From positions 19,913 to 83,912 of the forward strand of contig DGSL01000013.1 in the NCBI GenBank assembly GCA_002393965.1: a stretch of DNA of 64,000 bases. Direction: 5' to 3'. The number at the start of each line of letters is the position of its first letter. Positions within the stretch are counted from its first letter, which is position 1. Shown one piece after another: positions 40,455 to 49,640 of this stretch. Source of the stretch: Bacteroidales bacterium UBA4363. Its GTDB lineage: Bacteria; Bacteroidota; Bacteroidia; Bacteroidales; Paludibacteraceae. Under the pieces are notes generated by a model. That model was not told where the DNA came from. It saw nothing but the letters and a program-made list of their open reading frames with translations, and ran no database searches. The position numbers and the translations under genes are program-made.

Positions 40455-42908
40455 ATGAATATATCCTACAAATGGCTCAAGGAATTCCTGAGCGTTGACC
40501 TCTCCCCGAAACAGGTTGCCGATGACCTCACATCCATCGGTCTTGAAGTCGAAGGAGTCGAAGAATCGCAATCCATCAAGGGAGGACTCAAAGGACTCGT
40601 CGTCGGTGAAGTACTTACCTGCGAAGCGCATCCGAATTCCGACCATCTTCACATTACGACCGTCAACATCGGTCAAGGCGAACCGTTGCAGATTGTCTGT
40701 GGAGCGCCGAATGTGGCCGCCGGTCAGAAAGTCATCGTTGCCACCATCGGCACCGTACTCTACGATGGGGACCAATCCTTCACCATCAAGCGAAGCAAGC
40801 TACGCGGTGTCGAATCATTTGGCATGCTCTGTGCCGAAGACGAAATCGGAGTCGGCACCAGTCATGACGGCATCATCGTACTACCGACGGATACCCCCGT
40901 CGGAATGGAAGCGAAAGACTACTATCACATTGAGAACGACGCCGTCATTGAGGTGGACATCACACCGAACCGTTCGGATGCCGTATCACACTTTGGTTGT
41001 GCCCGAGACCTGGCAGCCCGTTACGCCGTCACCCATCCCGAATACAAACTCATACGTCCATCCGTTGAAGGATTCAAAGTGGACGACCATTCCTATCCGA
41101 TCAAGGTTACTGTAGAAGCCACCACTGCCTGTCCACGCTACTGTGGTGTGGTAGTGAGCGGCGTCACGGTACAGCCGTCACCTGACTGGCTTCGTAAAGC
41201 CATTGAAGCCATTGGGCTCCATAGCATCAATAATATTGTGGATGCCTCCAACTATGTTCTCTATGCACTAGGGCAACCGATCCACACTTTTGATGCTGAC
41301 AAGATCGAAGGGGCACACGTCATTGTGAAGACCCTACCAGAAGGAACGCCGTTCACGACATTGGACGGCATCGAACGCAAGTTGAACGGAGCCGACCTTG
41401 TCATATGCAATGAAAAAGAGCCGATGTGTCTTGCCGGTGTGTTCGGAGGTCTGAAGTCCGGAATCACCGAGCAGACAACCAACGTCTTCATCGAATCGGC
41501 TTACTTCCATCCTGTCAGCATACGTAAGACGGCACGCCGTCACGGTCTCAACACTGACGCCTCCTTCCGTTACGAACGCGGATGTGACCCGAACGGAACC
41601 CTCTTTGTGCTGAAATATGCCGCATTGCTTATTCAGAAAGTAGCGGGAGGAAAGATTGCCTGTGACATTATTGACGAATATCCTCAGCCCATAGAACCAG
41701 TACAGGTCGAACTCTCCTATGACTACGTCAACCGTCTCATCGGACGCGACATAGACAAGAGAACTTTGAAGACTATTCTCCAGCACCTTGAGATGGAGAT
41801 ACTCACAGAAACGGAAGACGCTCTGCGTCTCTCCATCCCGACCTACCGCACCGATGTGACACGTCCTGCCGACGTAGTGGAGGACGTGCTCCGCATCTGG
41901 GGTTATGATAAAGTTGAGCCAGACCTCTCGCTCAACGGATGTCTCTCCTTCTCGCCAAATCCCAACAGCCAGAAACTGCAAAACATCGTAGCAAACATGC
42001 TGTCCGCCTCGGGATTCAACGAGATCATGAACAATTCACTCACCAAGTCCTCCTACTATGCAGACCTTTCGACCCATAAACTGGAGAACTGCGTAAAACT
42101 GATGAACCCACTCAGTCAGGATCTCAGTGTCATGCGTCAGACCCTCCTGTTCGGTGGTCTGGAAAGCATTGCCTTCAACCGTAACCACAAAATCTTCAAC
42201 CTACGTTTCTACGAGTTCGGCAACTGCTACTACTACCATCCGGAGAGCCATAAGGACGAGGTCGTACTCTCTTCCTATTCGGAGGATCAGCATCTGTCAC
42301 TCTGGCTTTGCGGCAACAGAAACGAACCGTCTTGGGCTCAACAGGAACAGAAAACCTCCTTCTTCCAATTGAAAGCGTATGTTGAGAACATTATGCGCAG
42401 AACAGGAGTAAAGGGCTGGATATGCGAAGACTATGAGGACGAACTCTTCCGTCAGGCTATCGCCTTCAAGAACCGCAACGGAAAAGTCATTGCCACGTTA
42501 GGCAGCGTTGCAGCTTCTATCCTACGGAAAATGGACATCGACACAGAAGTCTTCTATGCAGACATCAACTGGAACTCCTTGCTCAAAGCGCTGAAGAACC
42601 ATACCGTCACCTACCGCGATATTCCTAAATACCCGAAAGTAAAGCGAGACCTTGCTCTCCTCATTGACCAAAACGTTGCCTTCGCCGACATTGAAAAGAT
42701 TGCTCGCGAATCCGAGAAGAACCTGTTACGAGAAGTTGTGCTGTTTGACGTCTATCAGGGCAAAAACCTCGAAGCCGGAAAGAAATCTTATGCCGTTTCC
42801 TTCTTCCTTCAGGACGAAGAAAAGACGCTCAAGGACGCACAGATTGACGCCATCATGTCCAAAATACAGAAAAACTTAGAGACGAAACTTGGTGCGAAAC
42901 TCCGATAA
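40455..42908 (+). CDS. pheT: Phenylalanyl-tRNA synthetase beta subunit
   Basis: At 817 aa this is full length. Domain order: N-terminal domain with tRNA-binding OB fold (GEVLTCEAHPNSDHLHITTV, VCGAPNVAAGQKV), the B3/B4 editing domain, B5 (PVQVELSYDYVNRLIGRDID), the catalytic-like core and a C-terminal FDX-ACB anticodon-binding domain (YRDIPKYPKVKRDLALLID). It forms the heterotetramer with PheS, whose gene is not adjacent, as is common in Bacteroidota. A strong terminator follows. Confidence 0.96.
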   Translation: MNISYKWLKEFLSVDLSPKQVADDLTSIGLEVEGVEESQSIKGGLKGLVVGEVLTCEAHPNSDHLHITTVNIGQGEPLQIVCGAPNVAAGQKVIVATIGTVLYDGDQSFTIKRSKLRGVESFGMLCAEDEIGVGTSHDGIIVLPTDTPVGMEAKDYYHIENDAVIEVDITPNRSDAVSHFGCARDLAARYAVTHPEYKLIRPSVEGFKVDDHSYPIKVTVEATTACPRYCGVVVSGVTVQPSPDWLRKAIEAIGLHSINNIVDASNYVLYALGQPIHTFDADKIEGAHVIVKTLPEGTPFTTLDGIERKLNGADLVICNEKEPMCLAGVFGGLKSGITEQTTNVFIESAYFHPVSIRKTARRHGLNTDASFRYERGCDPNGTLFVLKYAALLIQKVAGGKIACDIIDEYPQPIEPVQVELSYDYVNRLIGRDIDKRTLKTILQHLEMEILTETEDALRLSIPTYRTDVTRPADVVEDVLRIWGYDKVEPDLSLNGCLSFSPNPNSQKLQNIVANMLSASGFNEIMNNSLTKSSYYADLSTHKLENCVKLMNPLSQDLSVMRQTLLFGGLESIAFNRNHKIFNLRFYEFGNCYYYHPESHKDEVVLSSYSEDQHLSLWLCGNRNEPSWAQQEQKTSFFQLKAYVENIMRRTGVKGWICEDYEDELFRQAIAFKNRNGKVIATLGSVAASILRKMDIDTEVFYADINWNSLLKALKNHTVTYRDIPKYPKVKRDLALLIDQNVAFADIEKIARESEKNLLREVVLFDVYQGKNLEAGKKSYAVSFFLQDEEKTLKDAQIDAIMSKIQKNLETKLGAKLR

Positions 42909-42918
42909 ACCGACAGAA

Positions 42919-42967
42919 AAAAAAGATAAACGGCAGGAATGATAAGTTTCTGCCGTTTATCTTTTTT
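42919..42967 (+). terminator. Terminator after pheT
   Basis: AAAAAAGATAAACGGCAG and its exact complement CTGCCGTTTATCTTTTTT form an 18-bp stem with a 13-nt loop and a T-rich 3' arm. Confidence 0.92.
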
Positions 42968-43042
42968 CTTTAAGCGTCTGTCCAATCTATATTTACCAGT
43001 TTCTAAGCTAAACTCTTCTCCTAAAATCTCGTCAATGATCTT

Positions 43043-43050
43043 TATTTTTG
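43043..43050 (+). promoter_or_regulatory. Promoter box of the macro-like gene
   Basis: TATTTTTG, with a leader of about 20 nt before ATG 43078. Confidence 0.6.
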
Positions 43051-43077
43051 TCAGCAGAACCGACCTAAAACACTAAC

Positions 43078-43488
43078 ATGACATCCAACAAAACAGACAA
43101 CCGCATCACTCCGTCACATATTACCATGCTACTCCCAGATGAGATATTCGTTTTCGGCTCCAACTTAGAGGGGAACCATGCGGGCGGTGCTGCGCGGACT
43201 GCCGTGCAACACTTCGGAGCCATCATGGGCATCGGAGTAGGAATTCAGGGTCAATCGTATGCCATTCCCACAATGCAGGGAGGAGCTGATACCATTCAAC
43301 CCTATGTGGACGAATTCATCCAATATGCAGCCCAAAACCCCAACTTGTACTTCCTTGTCACACCCATTGGTTGTGGCATAGCCGGGTTCAATGCCCGAGA
43401 CATCGCTCCTTTATTTAAAAATGCCCAAAACATGAAAAACATCTCCTTACCTAAAGAATTTCGTCTGATTCTGGAAGGCGCTAACTAA
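43078..43488 (+). CDS. Macro-like protein (A1S_2505-type family)
   Basis: This 136-residue protein has the signature IFVFGSNLEGNHAGGAARTA followed by SYAIPTMQGG and FLVTPIGCGIAGF. The Gly-rich loops and the order of strands resemble a macro-domain fold, which binds ADP-ribose or related nucleotides. The family is annotated in phages and bacteria as A1S_2505 phage non-structural protein without a proven activity. Here it stands alone next to pheT with its own promoter box. A degenerate palindromic element begins 8 nt after its stop. Confidence 0.7.
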   Translation: MTSNKTDNRITPSHITMLLPDEIFVFGSNLEGNHAGGAARTAVQHFGAIMGIGVGIQGQSYAIPTMQGGADTIQPYVDEFIQYAAQNPNLYFLVTPIGCGIAGFNARDIAPLFKNAQNMKNISLPKEFRLILEGAN

Positions 43489-43496
43489 CAAAATGA

Positions 43497-43568
43497 AGCT
43501 TTTTTTGGAAGCCCGATGAGCAGAATGGCGTTTACTCTAACTATGCCATGTCTAAAAAAGGTCTATTT
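43497..43568 (+). repeat. Probable degenerate single copy of the palindromic element
   Basis: Directly after the macro-like gene, the plus strand reads CTTTTTTTGGAAGCCCGATG, AGCAGA, then ACTCTAACTATGCCATG and a run of A followed by GGTC. Order and spacing match the elements of arrays A and B (T run, AAGCC, ATGAGCAGA, CTCT or ATCTATGCCATG, A run), in the same orientation relative to the preceding gene. The inner hairpin is not conserved. Confidence 0.45.
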
Positions 43569-43654
43569 AGAGTATATCTTTTTGTCACCCTAATGATCAG
43601 GTACTATCCTTCATAGACTCACCCTGCCTAAAACGACCATTGAGAATAAAGGGA

Positions 43655-43691
43655 CGAAGAAGCCCCAAGGTAAAACCTCGGGGCTTCTTCG
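43655..43691 (-). terminator. Terminator of the tRNA cluster
   Basis: CGAAGAAGCCCC and GGGGCTTCTTCG pair around a 13-nt loop (inner CGAGG/CCTTG extends it). The T-rich tract is within the stem arm; the run after it is weak. Confidence 0.6.
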
Positions 43692-43694
43692 TTG

Positions 43695-43777
43695 TGCGCA
43701 GGATGAGAGTCGAACTCACACGGGCTTGCGCCCACTACCCCCTCAAAGTAGCGTGTATACCATTTCACCACCTGCGC
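43695..43777 (-). tRNA. tRNA-Leu (GAG)
   Basis: Acceptor GCGCAGG/CCTGCGC with discriminator A. The anticodon arm CTACT/GGTAG encloses TTGAGGG, giving GAG. The long variable arm TGGGCGCAAGCCCG marks the Leu type. 83 nt, no encoded CCA. Confidence 0.93.
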
Positions 43778-43850
43778 ATTCTTGGGGGAACCAAATCCGT
43801 TGTAACCATTCCATTGCGGTACGTTGTGCGGATTCGTCGTATTTCTTCTG

Positions 43851-43934
43851 TGCCCAAAACAGGACTCGAACCTGCACAACCTTGCGATTACTAGTCCCTG
43901 AAACTAGCGCGTCTACCAATTCCGCCATTTGGGC
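43851..43934 (-). tRNA. tRNA-Leu (CAG)
   Basis: Acceptor GCCCAAA/TTTGGGC with discriminator A. The anticodon arm CTAGT/ACTAG encloses TTCAGGG, giving CAG. Long variable arm, 84 nt. Confidence 0.93.
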
Positions 43935-44001
43935 TTCGTCTCTAAAAGAAGCGGTGGTTATCGAATTGAACAATGACCACCGCATTTTCTTTAGAAAAGA
44001 G

Positions 44002-44073
44002 AGCGGAAAACGGGATTCGGACCCGCGACCCCCACCTTGGCAAGGTGGTGCTCTACCACTGAGCTATTTCCGC
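44002..44073 (-). tRNA. tRNA-Gly (GCC)
   Basis: Acceptor GCGGAAA/TTTCCGC with discriminator T. The anticodon arm CCACC/GGTGG encloses TTGCCAA, giving GCC. First tRNA of the Gly-Leu-Leu transcript. Confidence 0.94.
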
Positions 44074-44135
44074 AAAAATACATTTTCGTATCACAATCAT
44101 TATCAACCGCCGTTGTTACTTCGTGATTGCGGGTG

Positions 44136-44143
44136 CAAAGATA
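44136..44143 (-). promoter_or_regulatory. Promoter box of the Gly-Leu-Leu tRNA cluster
   Basis: Minus-strand TATCTTTG, with an inferred start near 44129 about 55 nt before tRNA-Gly. Confidence 0.7.
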
Positions 44144-44224
44144 CACACTTTTTTCTTTATCGCAACAAAACACACTTTTTTTTTCAAAAAAGATCATTTC
44201 TTTTTCATCTATTGTCGGCAAAGG

Positions 44225-45379
44225 TCATCCCATGCGACATTTATAGTCTTCGTAGCCGAATTTTCGAAGGAGTTGGAAAGAGCCCGTCTTTCTCCAGATG
44301 CCGAAGCCAGGATGAGAAACGCCATTGAACATCGTTGTTTTCACGAACGTATAGTGAATCATATCCATGAAAACAATCCTTTCGCCCACTTGCAACACAT
44401 GATCAAACGTCCAAGTGCCTACGTAGTCGCCCGAAAGGCAGGAATTACCTCCCATCCGGTAGACATAGCCCTCCTGTCCCTCGTCCAATGCCCCGAGTAT
44501 TGCGGGCTTGTAGGGCATCTCAAGACAGTCCGGCATGTGGCAGGCGAAAGAGACATTGAGCATAGCCGTGCGGATTCCGTGATTCTCCACGATATCAAGC
44601 ACCGTCGAGACCAGTTCACCCGTCTGCCATACGAATGCCGCACCTGGTTCGAGGATAACGTGGAGATGAGGATGGCGTCGTTTGAAATCAGTCAGGATAC
44701 GTATCAACTGTTCCAGATCATAGTTCTGTCGTGTCATCAAATGTCCTCCGCCCATATTGACCCATTGAACCTGATCCAACAACGAGGAGAAACGCTGTTC
44801 GAATGCATTGAGTGTATGGCTAAGTTCCTCTGCCGAGGACTCACATAACGTATGAAAATGCAGTCCATCGACACCATCGGGTAGGGAGTCAGGCAGTTGA
44901 TCTGCCGTGATACCCAAGCGAGAGCCAGGAGCACAGGGATTATAGAGATCCGTCTCCACCTCGGAATACTCGGGATTCAGTCGCAGGCCGCATGATATAT
45001 GTCGGCCGTTGCACCGTTCGTAGTCACGTATCCGAGGAGCGAAATGATGAAACTGAGTCAACGAATTGAACGTGATATGGCTACTGCAATCCATTATCTC
45101 GAAGAACTCCTCATCATCATAGACCGGAGCATAGGTATGAGCCAGCGAGCCAAACTCCTCTTTCGCCAAGCGAGCTTCGGAGAGAGAACTTGCCGTAGTA
45201 CAGGAAACGTAATTCCTAATAATGGGGAAAAGCGGATACATGGCAAAAGCCTTGAATGCCATGATGATTTCCACCTGCGCCCGTTCGCTTACCGAACGAA
45301 TGAGCTGGAGATTCCGTTCGAGGCGTTCCTCGTCCACGACATAACAGGGAGAAGGTATCTGACCGTAATCTATCATCAT
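44225..45379 (-). CDS. nspC: Carboxynorspermidine decarboxylase
   Basis: NspC is a PLP-dependent alanine-racemase-fold enzyme that decarboxylates carboxyspermidine or carboxynorspermidine, the last step of the alternative polyamine route. Visible features: PSPCYVVDEERLERNLQLIR at the start, the PLP lysine in IIMAFKAFAMYPLF, GLHFHTLCE, the Gly-rich VNMGGGHLMTRQNY and LEPGAAFVWQTGELV. At 384 aa the length is normal. ATG 45379 or 45376 is the start; the upstream frame to 45481 crosses a hairpin. The synthase for the preceding step is the next gene upstream, and a weak hairpin separates them. Confidence 0.93.
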   Translation of the reverse strand: MMIDYGQIPSPCYVVDEERLERNLQLIRSVSERAQVEIIMAFKAFAMYPLFPIIRNYVSCTTASSLSEARLAKEEFGSLAHTYAPVYDDEEFFEIMDCSSHITFNSLTQFHHFAPRIRDYERCNGRHISCGLRLNPEYSEVETDLYNPCAPGSRLGITADQLPDSLPDGVDGLHFHTLCESSAEELSHTLNAFEQRFSSLLDQVQWVNMGGGHLMTRQNYDLEQLIRILTDFKRRHPHLHVILEPGAAFVWQTGELVSTVLDIVENHGIRTAMLNVSFACHMPDCLEMPYKPAILGALDEGQEGYVYRMGGNSCLSGDYVGTWTFDHVLQVGERIVFMDMIHYTFVKTTMFNGVSHPGFGIWRKTGSFQLLRKFGYEDYKCRMG

Positions 45380-45429
45380 TGATAATTGATGTAAAAAAAG
45401 CTTATTTTCAAAAAGGTTCCCTAAGAAAG

Positions 45430-45475
45430 AAAAACGGTCAGCGAACTCGCAATACCTCACCAACCGTTTTTTTTG
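45430..45475. terminator. Weak hairpin between the two polyamine genes
   Basis: AAAACGGT and ACCGTTTT pair around a 24-nt loop, with T tracts on both outer sides. It could end the synthase transcript. Next to it, GCCTTTATTTAAAGGC plus TTTTTT at about 45494-45515 forms a second, plus-oriented hairpin with no evident gene. Confidence 0.45.
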
Positions 45476-45622
45476 AGTCACGTCATAGCATGCCTTTATT
45501 TAAAGGCTTTTTTCAGCCATAACTCTGTATGCTTTTATCTTCGTTTTGGATGCCATCCCCCCAAAAAGAATCGACTCAAGCCATTCCTTATATTATTCAA
45601 AGGAAGACTGTTCAGACAGACA

Positions 45623-46825
45623 TCAGAGTTCCAAGTCCCCGTCCACTATCTCGTGCCAAGGAAGTCCGCACTTGTTCAATTGCTCCATAAATGGATCCGG
45701 ATCAAATTCTTCCACGTTCCATACGCCCGGTCGTTTCCATTTTCCCTGTATGAACATCATGGCTCCTATCATTGCCGGTACTCCAGTAGTGTAACTAACG
45801 CCTTGTGCTCCAGTCTCAAGAAAAGCCTCATGATGAGAACAATTGTTATAGACATATACAGTCGTTTCCCTCCCGTCCTTCATGCCTCGGATACGGCATC
45901 CTATAGATGTCTCGCCAGTATAGTTCTGTCCCAGGTCCTTTGGATTCGGAAGAACAGCCTTCAGGAACTGTATAGGCACTATCTTCATCCCATTGTACTC
46001 CACTTCGTCGATACGCGCCATACCGATATTCTGAATGACCCGCAGATGTGTCAGGTACTCCTGTCCGAACGTCATCCAAAAACGAGCGCGTCGGATAGTC
46101 GGATAATTCTTCACAAGTGATTCGAGTTCCTCGTGATAAAGCAAATAGGACTCACGCGGACCAATATTCGGATAAGTCAGTGGCTTATGAATCTCCTGAG
46201 GTTCGGTTTCGATCCACTTTCCATTCTCGTAATATTTACCTTTCTGTGTTATCTCCCGGATATTGATTTCAGGATTGAAATTGGTTGCGAATGCCATTCC
46301 GTGATTACCGGCATTGCAATCCACGATATCGAGATATTGAATCTCGTCGAAACGATGTTTCGCCTCGTATGCCGTAAAAACGCCTGAGACGCCCGGGTCG
46401 AAGCCACAACCCAAAATAGCGGTCAGTCCTGCTTTTTCGAAACGGTCCTTGTATGCCCACTGCCATGAATATTCAAAGTGAGCCTCATCACGTGGTTCAT
46501 AATTGGCCGTATCAAGATAGTTGACACCACACTCGAGACAGGCGTCCATAATGGTCAAGTCCTGGTATGGCAAAGCGAGATTTACCACAAGATCCGGTTT
46601 GTACTCTTCAAACAGTCGAACCAGTTGTTGCACGTCGTCCGCATCTACAGCAGCGGTCTTGATGGACGTTCCTGTCCTTCGTTTAACATCGTCTGCCAGC
46701 CCCTGACATTTGCTCAGAGTACGGCTTGCCACCATCACATCGGAGAACACCTCCGGGTGTTGTGCTATCTTGTTAAGCGCAACGGTACCCACGCCACCAG
46801 CACCGATTACCAAAACCTTTCCCAT
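45623..46825 (-). CDS. Carboxynorspermidine synthase (saccharopine dehydrogenase family)
   Basis: This enzyme condenses putrescine or diaminopropane with aspartate semialdehyde and reduces the product with NADPH. The Rossmann opening is MGKVLVIGAGGVGTVALNKI, followed by DLVVNLALPYQDLTIMDACL and ILGCGFDPGVSGVFTAYEAK, typical of carboxynorspermidine dehydrogenase rather than lysine biosynthesis. At 400 aa it is standard. ATG 46825 is chosen: a TACTTTTG box at 46880-46873 gives a leader of about 40 nt. NspC is encoded 240 bp downstream on the same strand. Confidence 0.9.
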   Translation of the reverse strand: MGKVLVIGAGGVGTVALNKIAQHPEVFSDVMVASRTLSKCQGLADDVKRRTGTSIKTAAVDADDVQQLVRLFEEYKPDLVVNLALPYQDLTIMDACLECGVNYLDTANYEPRDEAHFEYSWQWAYKDRFEKAGLTAILGCGFDPGVSGVFTAYEAKHRFDEIQYLDIVDCNAGNHGMAFATNFNPEINIREITQKGKYYENGKWIETEPQEIHKPLTYPNIGPRESYLLYHEELESLVKNYPTIRRARFWMTFGQEYLTHLRVIQNIGMARIDEVEYNGMKIVPIQFLKAVLPNPKDLGQNYTGETSIGCRIRGMKDGRETTVYVYNNCSHHEAFLETGAQGVSYTTGVPAMIGAMMFIQGKWKRPGVWNVEEFDPDPFMEQLNKCGLPWHEIVDGDLEL

Positions 46826-46872
46826 GTTTCTATTTTTTTTAAAAAATCCATTTATAATTCCACAAAACACCA

Positions 46873-46880
46873 CAAAAGTA
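46873..46880 (-). promoter_or_regulatory. Promoter box of the carboxynorspermidine synthase gene
   Basis: Minus-strand TACTTTTG, about 48 nt before ATG 46825. The extended frame to 46873 would have no leader. Confidence 0.55.
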
Positions 46881-47122
46881 CGTCTTTTTTTTCACGATAC
46901 CCCACCCAACTGCACCTTTTCGTGAAGTTCAGTCAGTAAAGGAACGCTTGGGTATATTCCTCCTCATAAGCGGGGAAACTGTCACTAAAAGTTTTCTACG
47001 TACAGGAAATGAATCTGAAGGGGAAAACAATCAGGAAATATGCGTTAATTTTGCACATTTTCTTTTTGATTGCTTATCTACACACTTCCATACCAGAAAA
47101 ATCATCCAACCGAAAAAACATC

Positions 47123-47491
47123 ATGAACAACGGACTTTTATGTATCTTAATGCTTATTGCATCGAACATTTTCATGACCATTGCCTGGTACGGGCACATT
47201 GCCCTAAAAGGGGTACGATGGTTTGACTCTCTCCCTTTATTCGGTGTCATCGTATTCAGTTGGGGAATTGCCTTCTTTGAATATTGTCTTCAAGTACCTG
47301 CCAACCGCTTCGGTTCGGCAGAATTCGGTGGACCTTTCTCGCTCCTTGAACTGAAAGTATTACAAGAAGTCATCACGCTGACCGTGTTCACGGTCTTCAA
47401 TATCCTCGTATTCAGTTATCACATCAAATGGAACCACATCGTAGGGTTCCTACTTCTTGTCGCTGCCGTTTATTTTCTTTTCAGAAAGTAA
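47123..47491 (+). CDS. DMT-family membrane protein (DUF486)
   Basis: This 122-residue protein has four hydrophobic segments and the family motifs IFMTIAWYGHI, SWGIAFFEYCLQVPANR and FSLLELKVLQEVITL, which define DUF486. The family is related to small drug/metabolite transporters; no substrate is proven. ATG 47123 is chosen over 47009 because the first 38 codons lack conservation-like character and the membrane protein starts MNNGLLCILML. Its last 42 bp overlap the end of the convergent WecA-like gene. Confidence 0.8.
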   Translation: MNNGLLCILMLIASNIFMTIAWYGHIALKGVRWFDSLPLFGVIVFSWGIAFFEYCLQVPANRFGSAEFGGPFSLLELKVLQEVITLTVFTVFNILVFSYHIKWNHIVGFLLLVAAVYFLFRK

Positions 47492-48646
47492 CCCAGGGTG
47501 TCGGAGACGATGGTCGTCCACCACACGCCAAAGAAGAAAGGTCAGCGCACAAGCGTAAGCCACGACAATACAGCCTATCATCCAATTATGGAAATTGATA
47601 CCCAAGAGGCCGAGAACAATAAAGGAGAGGTTGACCAAGACCAAAACCAATGTCACCTGCCGATGGGTCAGTCCTAATTCCAAAAGGAGATGGTGTACAT
47701 GATTTTTATCGGCAAGGAATGGGGAACGTCCATTCTTGATCCGAGTCACCATCACCCTAAACGTATCAAACAAAGGAACGGCGACTGTACAGAAAGCCAC
47801 GACCGGAGCAGCATTCATAAAAAGCGGAGCATCCATCTGACCGCACTTCTCCAAAGAAATATTATACTGGCAAAGGCTGACGATGAATATGTATATTACC
47901 GATCCCAACAACAACGAACCGGAGTCACCCATAAAAATCTTCCGTCGGGATCCGAACACATTGTAGATAAAGAACACCGTCAGGGCTCCCATCAACGTAT
48001 AAGCCATCAAAGAAAGGTTCAACTCATCTGCCAATTGGAAATAGATGCCATAGAAGAGACAAGCCAGAATACCTAATCCAGTAGCAAGTCCATCTACTCC
48101 ATCAATGAGATTGATGGCATTTGTCAAGAGCAGGAACAAAAAGATAGAGGCGGCATAACTAAGCCAGACAAACTCGGTCGAAACGTCGCTCAACGAGAAC
48201 ATCCCATAGAAATACGTAAACCTGAAATCACCCATCACCACGATGATGAAAGCAACAATGAGTTCACCAATAAACTTCTTCCGTGCCGATATTTCAAGCA
48301 TATCATCCATCAGTCCGACGAAAAAGATACAGAGCAAGCCTACCAGTACGAACTGACTCTTGGAGTCCAACTCATTAGCTGTGAACGTTGTAAAGAAAAC
48401 AGGTGGAATCGCAAAGAAGAGGAAGGAGACGAAGAAGGTAAAGAAAATATTCATACCTCCGATATTCGGCACCTTTCCGACATGAGAAGTGCGACGGTTG
48501 GTCCGAGCGACCAGATTCTTTCGGATAGCCATTTTACGAACAAATGGCATGAGAAAGCCACCCAACAAGAAGGAGAAAAAAATCGTTATCCACGGGTATT
48601 GCCCAACCAGTCTAACCCCTATTTCTTCTCTGATGAAATCAATCAT
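47450..48646 (-). CDS. Undecaprenyl-phosphate sugar-1-phosphate transferase (WecA/MraY family)
   Basis: This initiating enzyme of surface-polysaccharide synthesis transfers a sugar-1-phosphate, commonly GlcNAc, from UDP-sugar to undecaprenyl phosphate at the inner membrane. It has about eleven hydrophobic segments. Family motifs: VPNIGGMNIFF, FVGLMDDMLEI (catalytic Asp pair), NAINLIDGVDGLATGLG, FMGDSGSLLLG and the basic loop DKNHVHHLLLELG of the WecA branch. At 398 aa it is slightly long, with a hydrophilic tail. It starts within the stop of the Wzz-like gene (ATGA), so they are coupled. Confidence 0.9.
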   Translation of the reverse strand: MIDFIREEIGVRLVGQYPWITIFFSFLLGGFLMPFVRKMAIRKNLVARTNRRTSHVGKVPNIGGMNIFFTFFVSFLFFAIPPVFFTTFTANELDSKSQFVLVGLLCIFFVGLMDDMLEISARKKFIGELIVAFIIVVMGDFRFTYFYGMFSLSDVSTEFVWLSYAASIFLFLLLTNAINLIDGVDGLATGLGILACLFYGIYFQLADELNLSLMAYTLMGALTVFFIYNVFGSRRKIFMGDSGSLLLGSVIYIFIVSLCQYNISLEKCGQMDAPLFMNAAPVVAFCTVAVPLFDTFRVMVTRIKNGRSPFLADKNHVHHLLLELGLTHRQVTLVLVLVNLSFIVLGLLGINFHNWMIGCIVVAYACALTFLLWRVVDDHRLRHPGLLSEKKINGSDKK

Positions 48647-49602
48647 GATTCCTGTCTTTTTTCCGTTCGGCTAGAACGTACGAAATCCTTTATTTTCGAA
48701 TAATTGTCAATCAAGACGATCAGAAGAACGGCAATCAGATAGCAACTGAAGATGCATTCTATTGCCACACGGAATTTTGATTTAGGCTCACGAATGAGCA
48801 CATCGGAGACGGCGCGAACGGGGTACCGCTGTGTACCCAATCCCAATTCGGTTGCGATACTTCGATTGATGAGTTCCATCTTGTCACGTGTATCACCACT
48901 TCTCGAAGTGATGACGCCATCTTCTCCAACCCGCATGATTGGGTTCAGTCCTTCTTCGATGTGAGAAAGGTTGCCCATCTCGTTTTCCAGAAGATGGATC
49001 TCCTTCTCATGTGTCTTCACATAGCGGTCGCACATAGCTATCAATTCCGGGTTCTGATTGAAATAGGCAAGCATATTCTTCTGAATGCCCATAAAATTCG
49101 CCTCTCCATGAGCTGTCATTCGGATACACAACTCATAGCGCACAATCTGCATTGTAGAATCGATATCGGACACATCCTCGCAGATATAGTCCCTCAGTCC
49201 GTCTTTATTGACGTCCAAACACAGATGCGAGTCTAAGGAGCGAACTGCCTTCACGTCTTCTTTCGACAGTTTCAGGGTCTTGGCAAACGCTTCATTGTTG
49301 TTGAAAGGATTGAGCTTCAGACCCAGTGCACGCACGCGGTCCTGCAAGTCACCGTAGTTCACACCCACCATGTGGACGACAAACTCCGCCTGCAGACGTG
49401 GTTTCATGAAGGCTATATGGATAAATGCAAAAATAGAAAGGACAAAGAAAATCAGGATGATGTACCAATAGCGAATGTTCAACCGGAGGATAAGCAAGAT
49501 ATAAGTCCACAGGAAAGCCAGCAGATGACCGACCATTGCAAGCACCTCTTTTGTCAAATCCATCAAATCGAGATCCTTCTCCTTTTTCTCGTTCGTTTCC
49601 AT
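48643..49602 (-). CDS. Wzz-like chain-length or polysaccharide co-polymerase protein
   Basis: Two transmembrane segments (YWYIILIFFVLSIFAFIHIA near residue 55 and CIFSCYLIAVLLIVLIDNYS near 285) frame a periplasmic domain of about 210 residues with helical stretches, the topology of Wzz/polysaccharide co-polymerases. Sequence similarity to classical Wzz is low; the conserved Pro-rich motif before the second helix is only partial (VLIREPKSKFRVA). Immediate coupling to the WecA-like gene supports a role in chain length control. A TATATTTG box at 49640-49633 gives a leader of about 24 nt. Confidence 0.7.
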   Translation of the reverse strand: METNEKKEKDLDLMDLTKEVLAMVGHLLAFLWTYILLILRLNIRYWYIILIFFVLSIFAFIHIAFMKPRLQAEFVVHMVGVNYGDLQDRVRALGLKLNPFNNNEAFAKTLKLSKEDVKAVRSLDSHLCLDVNKDGLRDYICEDVSDIDSTMQIVRYELCIRMTAHGEANFMGIQKNMLAYFNQNPELIAMCDRYVKTHEKEIHLLENEMGNLSHIEEGLNPIMRVGEDGVITSRSGDTRDKMELINRSIATELGLGTQRYPVRAVSDVLIREPKSKFRVAIECIFSCYLIAVLLIVLIDNYSKIKDFVRSSRTEKRQES

Positions 49603-49632
49603 AAATGGGCTTTATTCGTTTTTTACATTTGG

Positions 49633-49640
49633 CAAATATA
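49633..49640 (-). promoter_or_regulatory. Promoter box of the Wzz-like/WecA-like operon
   Basis: Minus-strand TATATTTG, about 31 nt before ATG 49602. It separates this operon from the glycosyltransferase transcript upstream. The stretch 49641-49854 contains nothing I can assign. Confidence 0.65.

Noticed and set aside
43628..44328. Overlapping frames of 76-200 codons around 43.6-44.3 kb
   Set aside because: They run through three tRNA genes and their terminator; the translations contain no recognisable domain.
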